From assembly GCA_019637155.1 (NCBI GenBank), contig JAHBWE010000024.1, positions 92,466 to 156,465 on the forward strand: a stretch of DNA of 64,000 bases, read 5' to 3'. The position numbers and the translations under genes are program-made. Within the stretch, counting starts at the first letter, position 1. Each line of letters opens with the position of its first letter. The DNA is from Labilithrix sp. (GTDB lineage: Bacteria > Myxococcota_A > Polyangia > Polyangiales > Polyangiaceae). The notes beneath the pieces are model-generated. The model did not search any database and had not been told where the DNA came from. It worked only from the letters and a program-made list of their open reading frames with translations. Below, piece after piece: positions 39,257 through 49,284 of the stretch.

Positions 39257-39344
39257 GATGCGGAGCGGAAAGGCTGATCCTCGCGACGCCGCATACCGAA
39301 GGCGTTGCAGCGGGCTGGAGAGTCGTGCGCGCCTAAAAAATCTC
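39257..39344 (+). repeat. Second dispersed repeat, copy 1
   Basis: This 88-bp segment is about 84% identical by eye to the reverse complement of 59631-59720. The best-conserved core is GCGACGCCGCATACC. It ends in an A-run (CCTAAAAAATC) that is longer in the other copy. It has no coding potential that I can defend. Confidence 0.6.
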
Positions 39345-39460
39345 GTAGACGATGCGTTGCATCGATCGCGTCGCGAACGCGGGGGCCGGTGGCGCGGCCC
39401 GCGTCGCCGCGTCGCTGCGGGCTCTGCGATGGTGGGTGTGGGTATCGCGAGGAGGGAGCG

Positions 39461-40057
39461 CTAGTCGCGGATGTGGAGGGGGCGGGTTTGGGAGTGGCAG
39501 GTGCTCTGGTTGCAGGAGGCGGCGCCTGCGATGGCGGTCTTCATTACGCGGGTCGTTGCTTCGTCGCGGATGCCGACCCAGGAGCCGGGGGGGAGGTCGG
39601 GGGCGTCGCGGAGCCAGAAGTTGCCGCTCGAGTCGGTGCCGACGAGGGCGACCTCGTTGCCGTCGGGATCGACGACGCGGACCTGGACGCGCGCGGCGCC
39701 GGTCGACGAGGTACGCGACGCGAAGATGGTGCCCGCGAGGGCGAAGCGCGGGGCGCCGGCGCCGGTGTGGCAGCTCATGCAGTCGTCGCCGAGGTGCTTC
39801 GCGCCGCCGTGGTGATCGCCCGACTCCTCCGATGGCGTCAGGAGCGTGTACGGCGACGTGCTCGCCCACGGATCGACGCCCGCGACCGGCGGCGGGGTCG
39901 GGCCGGTCGGGCCGGTCGGGCTGGCGCCCGCGTCGGCGTCGGCAGCGAGGATCTCGGTCTCCTCGGTGTCGGTGCTCACGCTTCGCTCCATGTACTCCGC
40001 GTCGTAGCTCGAGCAGGCTGCCAGGAGCAGCGCGGTCGCGAGGATGCCGTGCCTCAC
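39461..40057 (-). CDS. Haem-binding (CxxCH) lipoprotein
   Basis: 198 residues, GTG start overlapping the upstream stop (GTGA). The signal peptide ends in LLLAAC, a lipobox. After a Pro/Gly/Thr linker it has one clear c-type haem site, DDCMSCHTGAG, and a second looser one, SCNQSTCHSQ (C-x4-CH). Between them lies a beta-rich domain (VQVRVVDPDGNEVALVGTDS) resembling carboxypeptidase-regulatory-like or CNA-B-like modules. It is probably an electron-transfer partner of the larger lipoprotein encoded upstream. Confidence 0.75.
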   Translation of the reverse strand: MRHGILATALLLAACSSYDAEYMERSVSTDTEETEILAADADAGASPTGPTGPTPPPVAGVDPWASTSPYTLLTPSEESGDHHGGAKHLGDDCMSCHTGAGAPRFALAGTIFASRTSSTGAARVQVRVVDPDGNEVALVGTDSSGNFWLRDAPDLPPGSWVGIRDEATTRVMKTAIAGAASCNQSTCHSQTRPLHIRD

Positions 40058-41742
40058 TTGCGCGGCTCCGTCGGCGAGCACGGCGTCGAGAGGCCGAGCG
40101 TGTTGACGAGGTACGCGCGGGCGGGGCTCCGGAGGAAGGCGTTGGTCGTGACCTCCGCGATCGGCATCTCGTGCGTCGCGCAGATGCTCTCCGCCGTCTC
40201 CGCGCTGTGCTTCGTGAGCTCGGAGAAACGCATGAAGGCGTAGTCGCCGACCTGCGAGACGTGGCACGCTCGGCAATAGGGTTTATAGACTTCGCGGTAG
40301 ACCGTTTTGGCCTCTTCGCTGTCGCTCCATCCCTTCGGGATCCAGTCCAGGTTCGCCTTCGTGCCCGCCGTCTCGGCCTTTCCGCCGTAGAGGCCGTCGA
40401 CGAATTGCAGAATGGGAGGAGGCGCGCCGGCACTGGCGATCAGCGCGTTGAGCTGGCGGAATCGGTCCTCCTGCGCCTCGTACGTGCGCTCGCCCTCCGC
40501 CGCATAACGGAACGCCTCGGGGTCGAACGGGAGGAACGACGCGCCGACGACGCGGCCGCCCTCGTTCTGGCCACCATGGCAATTGAGGCAGTTGTTGGGG
40601 ATTGCCTGGTTCAATCCGAAATTGTCGAGCGGGGCGCGGTTCGCGAGCGTCTCGTCCGCGCCGTAGACGTAAAAGCGGACGTCGTTGCCCTCCTTCGGGG
40701 CGAACTTCGCGCCGAGCTTGATCATCGCGACGGTCGCGAACGCGTTACGGCGCGCGATCGCGTCGTCGAGCGCGGCCTTCTGGTCGCCGCCGAAGACGGG
40801 ATTCAGCGCCGCGTCGACGCCGTAGTTGCGGACGTAACACGCGATGCCGCCGTCGGTCGCGTTCGCGAAGCTCGTGCAGTGCATCTCGCGCCCGATCCCG
40901 AGATCGCCGGCGTTGAAATACGTGGCCTCGATCACGCCTCGCTCGAGGAACCCGAAGCGGGCCTTGAACTCGGTCAGCGTGGCCGGGGCGTCGATGTTCG
41001 CGTAATACGCCGCGGTCGCGGCGGCGGTGATATCGCCTTTACGGCTCAAATATGGCGGCGGCGTCGCGGGGGCGGGGCCGGCGGAGACGAGGGCGGCCGC
41101 GCGCGCGCTACCGCCGAGCGCCGCGCCGAGCGCGGGCGAATAGGGGCTCTTGCACTTCTCGAGGACCTCCTTCCACGACGCGCCGGCGAGGCCGTCGATG
41201 CACGCGGCCGACGAGGCGTCGTAGAACGGGAGCGCCGACCGCTTCCCCCCTGCGTTCATGACGGTCCGATATCGAAGTAGGCCGCCGACCGCCCAGCGCT
41301 CGCTGCCACGCGGAGAGGGGATCGCCACGATCGACCAGCGGTAGATCGGCTCGGCGTCGTTGTACGTCGTCGGCGTCGTCGCGCTCGTCGCGGTCGCGAT
41401 CGTGATCCAGCTCGACTCCGTGATCGGCGCGTCCGGGCGCGAGAGCACCTGCACGTCGACCGTCGCGCCGGCCGCGTTCGTGAAGCCGGCGAACTTCACC
41501 TCGCGGTCGTCGGTCCGCGCGTCGTAGAGCTGTCCGTTCGCGGGCTCGATCGCGATGTCGGCCGGGACGCCGGCGAGGACCGGAGGTGGCGGAGTGACGG
41601 CGCGCTCGCCCGCGCCGCCACCGTCGGGCGCGGCGGCGGCGCGCCGTGTCCGCGAGTCTCCCTCGTCGTCGCCGCTGCATGCGGCGACGGCGAGAGCGAA
41701 CGCTCCCATTCCGATCATGAAAACCTCGACGCGAACCTTCAT
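40054..41742 (-). CDS. Dihaem cytochrome-like lipoprotein
   Basis: 562 residues. The signal peptide MKVRVEVFMIGMGAFALAVAAC has a lipobox. Two c-type haem sites are visible: NNCLNCHGGQN (about residue 375) and KPYCRACHVSQ (about 490). The N-terminal 120 residues contain a beta-sandwich-like domain (VDVQVLSRPDAPITE). GAGGAGAACGG precedes the ATG. It likely works with the downstream small haem lipoprotein in electron transfer at the outer membrane or periplasm. The electron donor and acceptor are unknown. Confidence 0.75.
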   Translation of the reverse strand: MKVRVEVFMIGMGAFALAVAACSGDDEGDSRTRRAAAAPDGGGAGERAVTPPPPVLAGVPADIAIEPANGQLYDARTDDREVKFAGFTNAAGATVDVQVLSRPDAPITESSWITIATATSATTPTTYNDAEPIYRWSIVAIPSPRGSERWAVGGLLRYRTVMNAGGKRSALPFYDASSAACIDGLAGASWKEVLEKCKSPYSPALGAALGGSARAAALVSAGPAPATPPPYLSRKGDITAAATAAYYANIDAPATLTEFKARFGFLERGVIEATYFNAGDLGIGREMHCTSFANATDGGIACYVRNYGVDAALNPVFGGDQKAALDDAIARRNAFATVAMIKLGAKFAPKEGNDVRFYVYGADETLANRAPLDNFGLNQAIPNNCLNCHGGQNEGGRVVGASFLPFDPEAFRYAAEGERTYEAQEDRFRQLNALIASAGAPPPILQFVDGLYGGKAETAGTKANLDWIPKGWSDSEEAKTVYREVYKPYCRACHVSQVGDYAFMRFSELTKHSAETAESICATHEMPIAEVTTNAFLRSPARAYLVNTLGLSTPCSPTEPRK

Positions 41743-42099
41743 CCGTTCTCCTCGCTCCTCGCGCGCGCGCGCACCTCACCCGATCCACGATCGATCGAGC
41801 GTGGTGACAGCCATGGAAATGCATCGCCCTCGTCCGCGGGCGTCGGGTCGACCGAACGTCCGCGCTACGCAAAACCCCGCTCGCGAAGAGACATCAGCAG
41901 TGTGCGTGCCAGTCGCCCCTGCACGCCGGAACACGCAGAATTCCGTTCGTCGCGGTAAATTTCAGCCATGCGGTTGCTGCCCTCGCACAATGGTGCATGG
42001 ATCGAACAGCCCATGAGCTCGCGAACCTCTCGAAGTTACAGCGCTATCGATGTCGGTGGATGTCAGACCTTCGGCGAGAATGCCCGATGTGCGCTGCGG
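41743..42099. other. Gene-free interval before the cytochrome operon
   Basis: No credible gene lies in these 357 bp. The part next to 41742 should hold the promoter of the two haem-lipoprotein genes. An imperfect palindrome at 41783-41802 (CCACG...CGTGG around ATCGATCGAG) is the only visible signal. The rest shows nothing. Confidence 0.5.
41783..41802. promoter_or_regulatory. 20-bp near-perfect palindrome upstream of the cytochrome genes
   Basis: CCACGATCGATCGAGCGTGG differs from its reverse complement by one base pair (two positions). It lies about 40 bp before the ATG at 41742 and is a plausible operator. No regulator is identified. Confidence 0.35.
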
Positions 42100-44508
42100 T
42101 CAGGGCGCGCGGCCGAGCATGCCGAGGAGGCGCTTCGGGTCGACGGGCTTGACGAGGTGCTCGTCGAAGCCGGTCTCGAAGGCGCGCGCGCGATCGATCG
42201 TGCGGCCGTAACCCGTCAGGGCGACGAGGAAGACCTCGTCGCCTTGCGTGGCGCGGACGCGGCGCGCGACCTCGTAGCCGTCGAGGCCGGGGAGACCGAT
42301 GTCGACGATCGCGACCTGCGGGCGGAGGCGCAGGATCGTCTCCACCGCCGCGACGCCGTCGCGGGCGCCGTGCACGCGGAAGCCGCCGCGCTCGAGCAGT
42401 CGGCAGAGGAGATCGCAGTTGTCGGCGATGTCGTCCACGACGACGACGAGCGCGCCCGGCGGCAGCTCGATCCGGCGCAGGCGCCGCGACGACGAGATCG
42501 CGTCGCCGCTGTTCGTCGCGAGCGGGAGCCGCACCGTCATCGTCGTGCCGCGGCCGACGCCCTTGCTCTCGCAGCGCACCTCGCCGCCGTGGAGCGACAC
42601 GAGCGAGCGCACGAGCGTCAGCCCGACGCCGAGCCCGCCCTCCGCGCGGTCGAGCGTGCCCCGCACCTGGACGAAGAGATCGAAGACGCTCCCGATCATG
42701 TCCGGCGCGATGCCGACGCCGTCGTCGACGACGCGGAGCGCGGCGCGGTCGCCTTCGCGGCGAAGCCTGAGCGTGACGTGACCGCCGCGCGGGGTGTACT
42801 TCGCGGCGTTGTTGAGGAGGTTCATGTGCACCTGATGGAGGCGCGTCGCGTCGCCGTCGACCAGGAGCGGCTCCGGCGGCAGGTCGAGCGAGAACGTGAG
42901 CCCGTGCGCGTCCATCGTCGTCCGCGCCGCGTCGGCGGACTCCCGCGCGACGGTGCGGAGATCGAGGAGCTGGCGCCGGAGCTCGATCTTGTCCTGCGTC
43001 ACGCGGCTCGCCTCGAGCAGGTCGTCGAGGAGGCGCGCCATCTGGTGCGACTGTCGCTCGAGGATGCCGAGGTACGACGCGGCACGCGGCGGCGCGAGCG
43101 AGAGCGCGGCGAGGAGCGAGGTCGCGGTCACGATCGCGTTGAGCGGGTTCCGGAGCTCGTGCGAGAGCATCGCGAGGAACTGGTCGCGCCGCCTCACCGC
43201 CTCGCGCAGCGCCGCCTCCGCCGCGCGGCGGCCGCTCACGTCGACCATCGTGAGGACGACGCCCTCGATCGCGCCGTTCGCGCGGTAAGGCGTGACGCGG
43301 ACGAAGACGCTCCGGCCGTCGTCGTCGATCTCCTGCTCCTCCGGGTCGCCGCTCGCGAGGACCGACTCGATGCTCGCGCGGAGGTCCTGCCGATCGAACG
43401 TCTCGCCGAGCGCGTCGGGGCCGAGGCGGAAGGTGGCCGCCGCGCGCTGGGTGAAGCGGCGGATCCGGAGGACGCGATCGAGGAACAACGTCCCGATGTC
43501 GGTGCTCGCGAGGAGGTTGTCCATGTCGTTCGTGAGCTGGGTCAGCTCCGCGATCTTGCGCTGGTGCTCGACGTTCCGCGTCGAGAGCTCCGCGTTCGCG
43601 CAGCGCAGCTCCTCGTAGCGATCGGCGAGCGAGTCGACCGCGGCGTGGAGCGGCCGGAGAATGCTCGCCGGCGCGGGCTCGTCGTCGGCCGCGACGCTCG
43701 AGCGCCGGTAGAGGTGAGCGCGCTCGTCGAGCGCCTCGAAGTCCGCCGCGACGACGCCGGCGCTCTCGCTGAGGCCGAGGAAGAGGACGCCGCCGGGGCA
43801 GAGCGCGTAGTGGAACGTGCGGAGCAGCCGCTGCTGCGCGACCGGCCGCAGGTAGAGCATCAGGTTGCGGCAGCTCACGAGGTCGAGCCGCGCGAACGGC
43901 GCGTCGCGGATCGCGTCGTGCGGCGCGAAGACGACCATGCGTCGGAGCGACGGCGAGACCTGGTAGACGTCGCCGCTCCGCGTGAAGTGTCGCTCGAGGC
44001 GCGCCGGCGGGACGTGGGCGACCGCGTCGCGATCGAAGGTGCCGGCGGAGGCGATCTCGAGCGAGTCGCGGTGCACGTCCGTCGCGAAGATCTTCACCTC
44101 GACGCCGCGCTCCGGCGGGAGGAGCTCCTCGAGCAGCATCGCGATGCTGTAGGCCTCCTCGCCGCTCGCGCAGGCGGGGACCCAGACGCGCACGACGTCG
44201 CCCTCGCCCTTCGACGCGACGATCCCCGGCAGCGCGACGCCCTCGAGCGTCGCGAACGCGCCGGGGTTGCGGAAGAAGGAGCTCACGCCGACGAGCAGAT
44301 CGCGGTAGAGCCGATCGAGCTCCTGCGCGTCGGACCGCAAGAGCTCGGCGTACGCGTCGAGCCGCCCGAGCCTCGAGAGCCGGAAGCGGCGCTCGAGGCG
44401 GCGCAGCATCGGCGCGGCTCGGTACTGCGAGAAGTCGACGCCGTACTCGGCCTGGAGGGTGAGGTAGACCGCGCCGAGGCCGGTCGGCGAGGAGCTGTCG
44501 GGCATCAT
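42100..44508 (-). CDS. CheR-PAS-histidine kinase-receiver fusion
   Basis: 802 residues. Residues 10-275 are a CheR methyltransferase (VGVSSFFRNPGAF, PACASGEEAYSIAM, FATDVHRDSLEIA, LVSCRNLMLYL). A coiled coil (285-335) and PAS-like domain (335-430) follow. HisKA has His450 (AMLSHELRNPLNAI), the ATPase has NLLNNAAKYTP and DDGVGIAP, and the receiver has phospho-Asp736 (AIVDIGLPGLDG). Larger relatives start with a CheB domain, which is absent here. No chemotaxis genes are adjacent. It may link methylation-type sensing to phosphorelay. ATG ATG at 44508/44505 are both possible. Confidence 0.88.
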   Translation of the reverse strand: MMPDSSSPTGLGAVYLTLQAEYGVDFSQYRAAPMLRRLERRFRLSRLGRLDAYAELLRSDAQELDRLYRDLLVGVSSFFRNPGAFATLEGVALPGIVASKGEGDVVRVWVPACASGEEAYSIAMLLEELLPPERGVEVKIFATDVHRDSLEIASAGTFDRDAVAHVPPARLERHFTRSGDVYQVSPSLRRMVVFAPHDAIRDAPFARLDLVSCRNLMLYLRPVAQQRLLRTFHYALCPGGVLFLGLSESAGVVAADFEALDERAHLYRRSSVAADDEPAPASILRPLHAAVDSLADRYEELRCANAELSTRNVEHQRKIAELTQLTNDMDNLLASTDIGTLFLDRVLRIRRFTQRAAATFRLGPDALGETFDRQDLRASIESVLASGDPEEQEIDDDGRSVFVRVTPYRANGAIEGVVLTMVDVSGRRAAEAALREAVRRRDQFLAMLSHELRNPLNAIVTATSLLAALSLAPPRAASYLGILERQSHQMARLLDDLLEASRVTQDKIELRRQLLDLRTVARESADAARTTMDAHGLTFSLDLPPEPLLVDGDATRLHQVHMNLLNNAAKYTPRGGHVTLRLRREGDRAALRVVDDGVGIAPDMIGSVFDLFVQVRGTLDRAEGGLGVGLTLVRSLVSLHGGEVRCESKGVGRGTTMTVRLPLATNSGDAISSSRRLRRIELPPGALVVVVDDIADNCDLLCRLLERGGFRVHGARDGVAAVETILRLRPQVAIVDIGLPGLDGYEVARRVRATQGDEVFLVALTGYGRTIDRARAFETGFDEHLVKPVDPKRLLGMLGRAP

Positions 44509-44625
44509 CGTCGCCAGCTCGAGCAGCGACCGTGCCGCACGTCCTTCCGGCGACTTGCGCTCTACGGTCGCGTGTCGAGGTGCCCCAACGCCGCGAGTCC
44601 GCGGCGCGCGGTGAGCCCTCCCGCC

Positions 44626-46893
44626 TCAGAAGGTCGGCAGCGTCGGGCCCTTCGGCTTGCCGGCGGGCTTCTTCTCCGGCGCCGCGGGCGCGGAGCTGTC
44701 GGGGTCCTGGTCCTTGATCACGAACTGGACGCGGCGGTTCCGCTGCCGGTTCAGCTCGGTGACGTTCGGGACCATCGGCTTCGTGTCGCCGTAGCCCTTC
44801 GCCGTGAGGCGGCTCGCTTCGACGCCGTGCGCGGTGAGCCACGAGACGACGGCGGCGGCGCGATCGTCCGAGAGCTTCATGTTGCGCGCGGCGGTGCCGG
44901 TGCCGTCGGTGTGCCCCTGCACCTCGACGAGCTTGATCCGCGGGTTGCGGACGAGGACGTCGGCGATCTCGGTGAGGAGGCCGGTCGACGCGGGCAGGAT
45001 CGTCGCGGAGTCGACCGCGAACTGGATCTGCTGCCGGATGTTGACCTCCCGCTTGCCGACGGTGACGTTCGCCTTCTTCGGCTTCAGCTTGATCGAGATC
45101 TCGATCGGGTTGTCCTCGCGCGCCTTGACGGTCAGCTTCTCGGTCGAGATGAGGTAGCCGTCGGCGTCGATCGTGACCGTCGCCTCGCCCGGCGTGATGT
45201 CGCCGTAGCGGAAGGCGCCGTTGTCGTCCGTCACGCCGCTGAACTCCTTGCGCCCGACGTCGACGATCTTCACCGGGACGTTCGGCATGAATTTGCCGGA
45301 GTCCAGGTCTTTCACCTTTCCGACGATGGTCCCGACTCGCGGGAGGGCGACGACGATGCAGTCGAGCTGCACGTCGCCGGCGGGGGTGGACTGCGAGGGC
45401 TGCGAGGAGGCGCCGCCGATCGTGGTCGTGCACTGCGCCGGCTTGTAGCCGTCGGCGTGGATCGAGAAGACGTACTGCCCGCCGGGGAGCTCGTGGGTCG
45501 TGAAGCGGCCGTCGCTGCCGGTCGCGTACGAGGTGAGCTCGGGGTGGTTGTCCCACGCGACGATCGCGTTGGCGATGCCGGCGGCGTTGCCCTCCTCGTG
45601 CACGAAGCCGCGGATGCGGCGGCCCCCGCGCGCGGGATCGGGCGGCGGCGCCGGCGGCGGCGCGGGCATCGGCTTGTCGTGGGTGTCGAACGCCCAGCCG
45701 GCGCCGAGGTAGAGCATCCACGGTGGCGTGGGGCGCATCTCCTCGATGAACGTGTTCACGCCGGAGACGCCGATGTCGAGCGCGGCGAGGAGGTTGAAGC
45801 CCTGCTTCCACGGGAAGAAGCGGCCGCCGAGGGTGAAGGTGGAGGGCGCGAACGGATCGGTCGCGAGACAGCCGTCGTTGCTCGGGTTGTTCGGGCGGCA
45901 GCGGTAGTCCTGCCGGTTGACCGGGATGAGGAGGTGGTACTCGATGAACGGACGGACCTTCTCCTCCGCCGCGAAGAGCTCCGCGCCGAAGTGGATGTCG
46001 AAGTGGTCGACGCGGTTGATGTTGAGGCCGAAGCGCTCGATGCGCGTGATCGGCTCGTTGCGGCCGGTCGGCCCCTCCGTGTTGGCGACGACCTCGCCCG
46101 AGTTGTCGAGGACGTAGGTGAAGTTCGTGCTGAAGCGGAGCGGGATGCGCTTCTCCATCCCGCGGAGGTCGGCGGTGGCGAGGCCGCGGAACTTCGCGCT
46201 CGTGCCCGCGCCGTCGAGGCCGACCGAGCCGGTGCCGTTCACGAGCCAGAGCTCGAACGCGCCGCCGACCGAGAAGACGTTGCTCAGCTTGCCGTGCGCC
46301 TTCGCGCCCATCGTGCTGTCGCCGAGGACCTGGAGGAGGCTCGGCCGGTTCGACGGGTTCGAGTTCGCGAGCGCGCTCGTCGCGAGGTACACGTCGAGCC
46401 AGCGGAGGACCTGCATCGAGAGCGTGAGGCGCCCGCCGATGTGGTCCGCGCTGTCGCTGCGGAGGACGTTGTTCGGGTTCCGCGGATCGCGGCACGGGTG
46501 CTCGTTCGAGCAGAGGAAGCCGGCCGAGAAGTACTCGGTCGTGAAGCCGACGCGGAACTGTCCCGCCGCGCCGCCGTCGGCGTGCTGCGTGTGCAGGAGG
46601 CCGATGCCGCCGGTGAGCGTCGCCGACTCGTTGAGCTTCGACTCGCGCTCCTTCCACTCCTTGTTCGCCTCGATGAGCTTGTCGTCGTCGCCGCGCGTGC
46701 CCTCGGCGAGGAGGTCGCGCTCCGTCGTCGCCGGCGCGTCGCTCGGGGTCGCCGCCGGCGGCGTCGCTTCCGGCTCCGTCTGCGCGGACGCGTTGCCCTC
46801 CGCGCTGAAGGTCGTCTGCTGGGCGCGGGCCGTGCCGGCGCCCAGGAGGCCGGCGACGACGACTGGGAGCAAAAGCGTGCCGGCGATTTTCAT
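44626..46893 (-). CDS. OmpA-family outer-membrane protein with carboxypeptidase-like repeats
   Basis: 755 residues. A signal peptide ends TARAQQ. Residues 90-400 look like an outer-membrane barrel (GGIGLLHTQHADGG, alternating aromatic strands). Two beta-sandwich carboxypeptidase-regulatory-like domains follow (RIRGFVHEEGNAAGIANAI; TIVGKVKDLDSGKFMPNVPV). An OmpA peptidoglycan-binding domain (residues about 610-730) has VEVQGHTDGTG and GYGDTKP, and an Arg-rich QRNRRVQFVI. It should link outer membrane and cell wall. The general layout recalls TraB of the myxobacterial kin-recognition system, but no TraA is adjacent. Confidence 0.8.
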   Translation of the reverse strand: MKIAGTLLLPVVVAGLLGAGTARAQQTTFSAEGNASAQTEPEATPPAATPSDAPATTERDLLAEGTRGDDDKLIEANKEWKERESKLNESATLTGGIGLLHTQHADGGAAGQFRVGFTTEYFSAGFLCSNEHPCRDPRNPNNVLRSDSADHIGGRLTLSMQVLRWLDVYLATSALANSNPSNRPSLLQVLGDSTMGAKAHGKLSNVFSVGGAFELWLVNGTGSVGLDGAGTSAKFRGLATADLRGMEKRIPLRFSTNFTYVLDNSGEVVANTEGPTGRNEPITRIERFGLNINRVDHFDIHFGAELFAAEEKVRPFIEYHLLIPVNRQDYRCRPNNPSNDGCLATDPFAPSTFTLGGRFFPWKQGFNLLAALDIGVSGVNTFIEEMRPTPPWMLYLGAGWAFDTHDKPMPAPPPAPPPDPARGGRRIRGFVHEEGNAAGIANAIVAWDNHPELTSYATGSDGRFTTHELPGGQYVFSIHADGYKPAQCTTTIGGASSQPSQSTPAGDVQLDCIVVALPRVGTIVGKVKDLDSGKFMPNVPVKIVDVGRKEFSGVTDDNGAFRYGDITPGEATVTIDADGYLISTEKLTVKAREDNPIEISIKLKPKKANVTVGKREVNIRQQIQFAVDSATILPASTGLLTEIADVLVRNPRIKLVEVQGHTDGTGTAARNMKLSDDRAAAVVSWLTAHGVEASRLTAKGYGDTKPMVPNVTELNRQRNRRVQFVIKDQDPDSSAPAAPEKKPAGKPKGPTLPTF

Positions 46894-46952
46894 CTGCGGT
46901 TCCGTTGTAACACCCCTCTTCGTGCGGTGTCATCTCGGGCTACACTGCGCGC

Positions 46953-48339
<1,387 letters not shown>

Positions 48340-48347
<8 letters not shown>

Positions 48348-49257
48348 CGTCGTCCTCTCGGTCGACAAGCTGGCCAAGACCTTCAAGAAGCCGTTCTCCG
48401 GCAAGAAGGTCGAGGCGGTGCGCGGGGTGAGCTTCGAGGTGAAGCGCGGCGAGATCTTCGGCTTCCTCGGCCCGAACGGCGCGGGGAAGACGACGACGAT
48501 CAAGATGTTGACCGGCCTCATCGCGCCGACGTCGGGCAAGGCCTCGCTCCTCGGGAAGGCGATCCCCTCCCCCGACGCGATGGGCTCGGTCGGCTTCCTC
48601 CCCGAGAACCCGTACGTCTATCCGTACCTCACCCCGCGCGAGTTCGTGTCGCTCTGCGGCCGCCTCAACGGCCTCTCCGGGAAGAAGCTCGCGACGAAAG
48701 CGGAGCGGGCGATCGAGCGGGTCGGCATCGCGTACGCGATCGACCGCCCGGTGAGCGCGCTCTCGAAGGGCATGCTGCAGCGCACCGGCTTCGCGGCCGC
48801 GCTCGTGCACGACCCGGAGCTCCTCCTCCTCGACGAGCCGATGAGCGGCCTCGACCCGGTGGGGCGGAAGGAGATCCGCGACCTCATCGTCGAGGAGTCG
48901 AAGAAGGGCAAGACCATCTTCTTCTCGAGCCACATCCTCTCCGACGTCGAGATGCTCTGCGACTCGATCTGCATCCTGAAGAAGGGTGAGGTCGTGGTCG
49001 CGGGCGAGATCGACTCGCTCCTCGACAAGACGACCCACCGGAGCGAGATCACGCTCCGCGACGCGCCCGAGGAGCTCGCGGCGGCGCTCATGGAGCAGGG
49101 CGCGACGCGCGTGGGCCGAACGCTCTCGGTCGAGGTCGAGGGCGACGACGCGGTCGCGGTGGTCCTCCGCAAGGCGCTCGACGCCGGCGTCCGCGTCGAG
49201 GCGATCACGCCGAAGCGCGAGACCCTCGAAGACATCTTCGTCCGCAAAGCTCTTTGA
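48340..49257 (+). CDS. ABC transporter ATP-binding protein
   Basis: 305 residues. Walker A GPNGAGKTT, the Q-loop region FLPENPYVYPYLTP, signature SKGMLQRTGFAAALVHDP (weak LSxGQ), Walker B LLLLDEPMSGLDP and the switch His in FFSSHILSDVEM. The C-terminal 70 residues match the extension of ABC-2-type exporters. No permease gene follows, so the membrane partner must be elsewhere. The gene starts inside the end of the NtrC-type regulator (ATGAGTGA). Confidence 0.88.
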
Positions 49258-49284
49258 CGGTGCCAACACGGTGCCAACAGTCGT

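Noticed and set aside
44626..46893. Kin-recognition TraB
   Set aside because: General layout is similar, but no TraA gene is adjacent and the resemblance is only in domain order.
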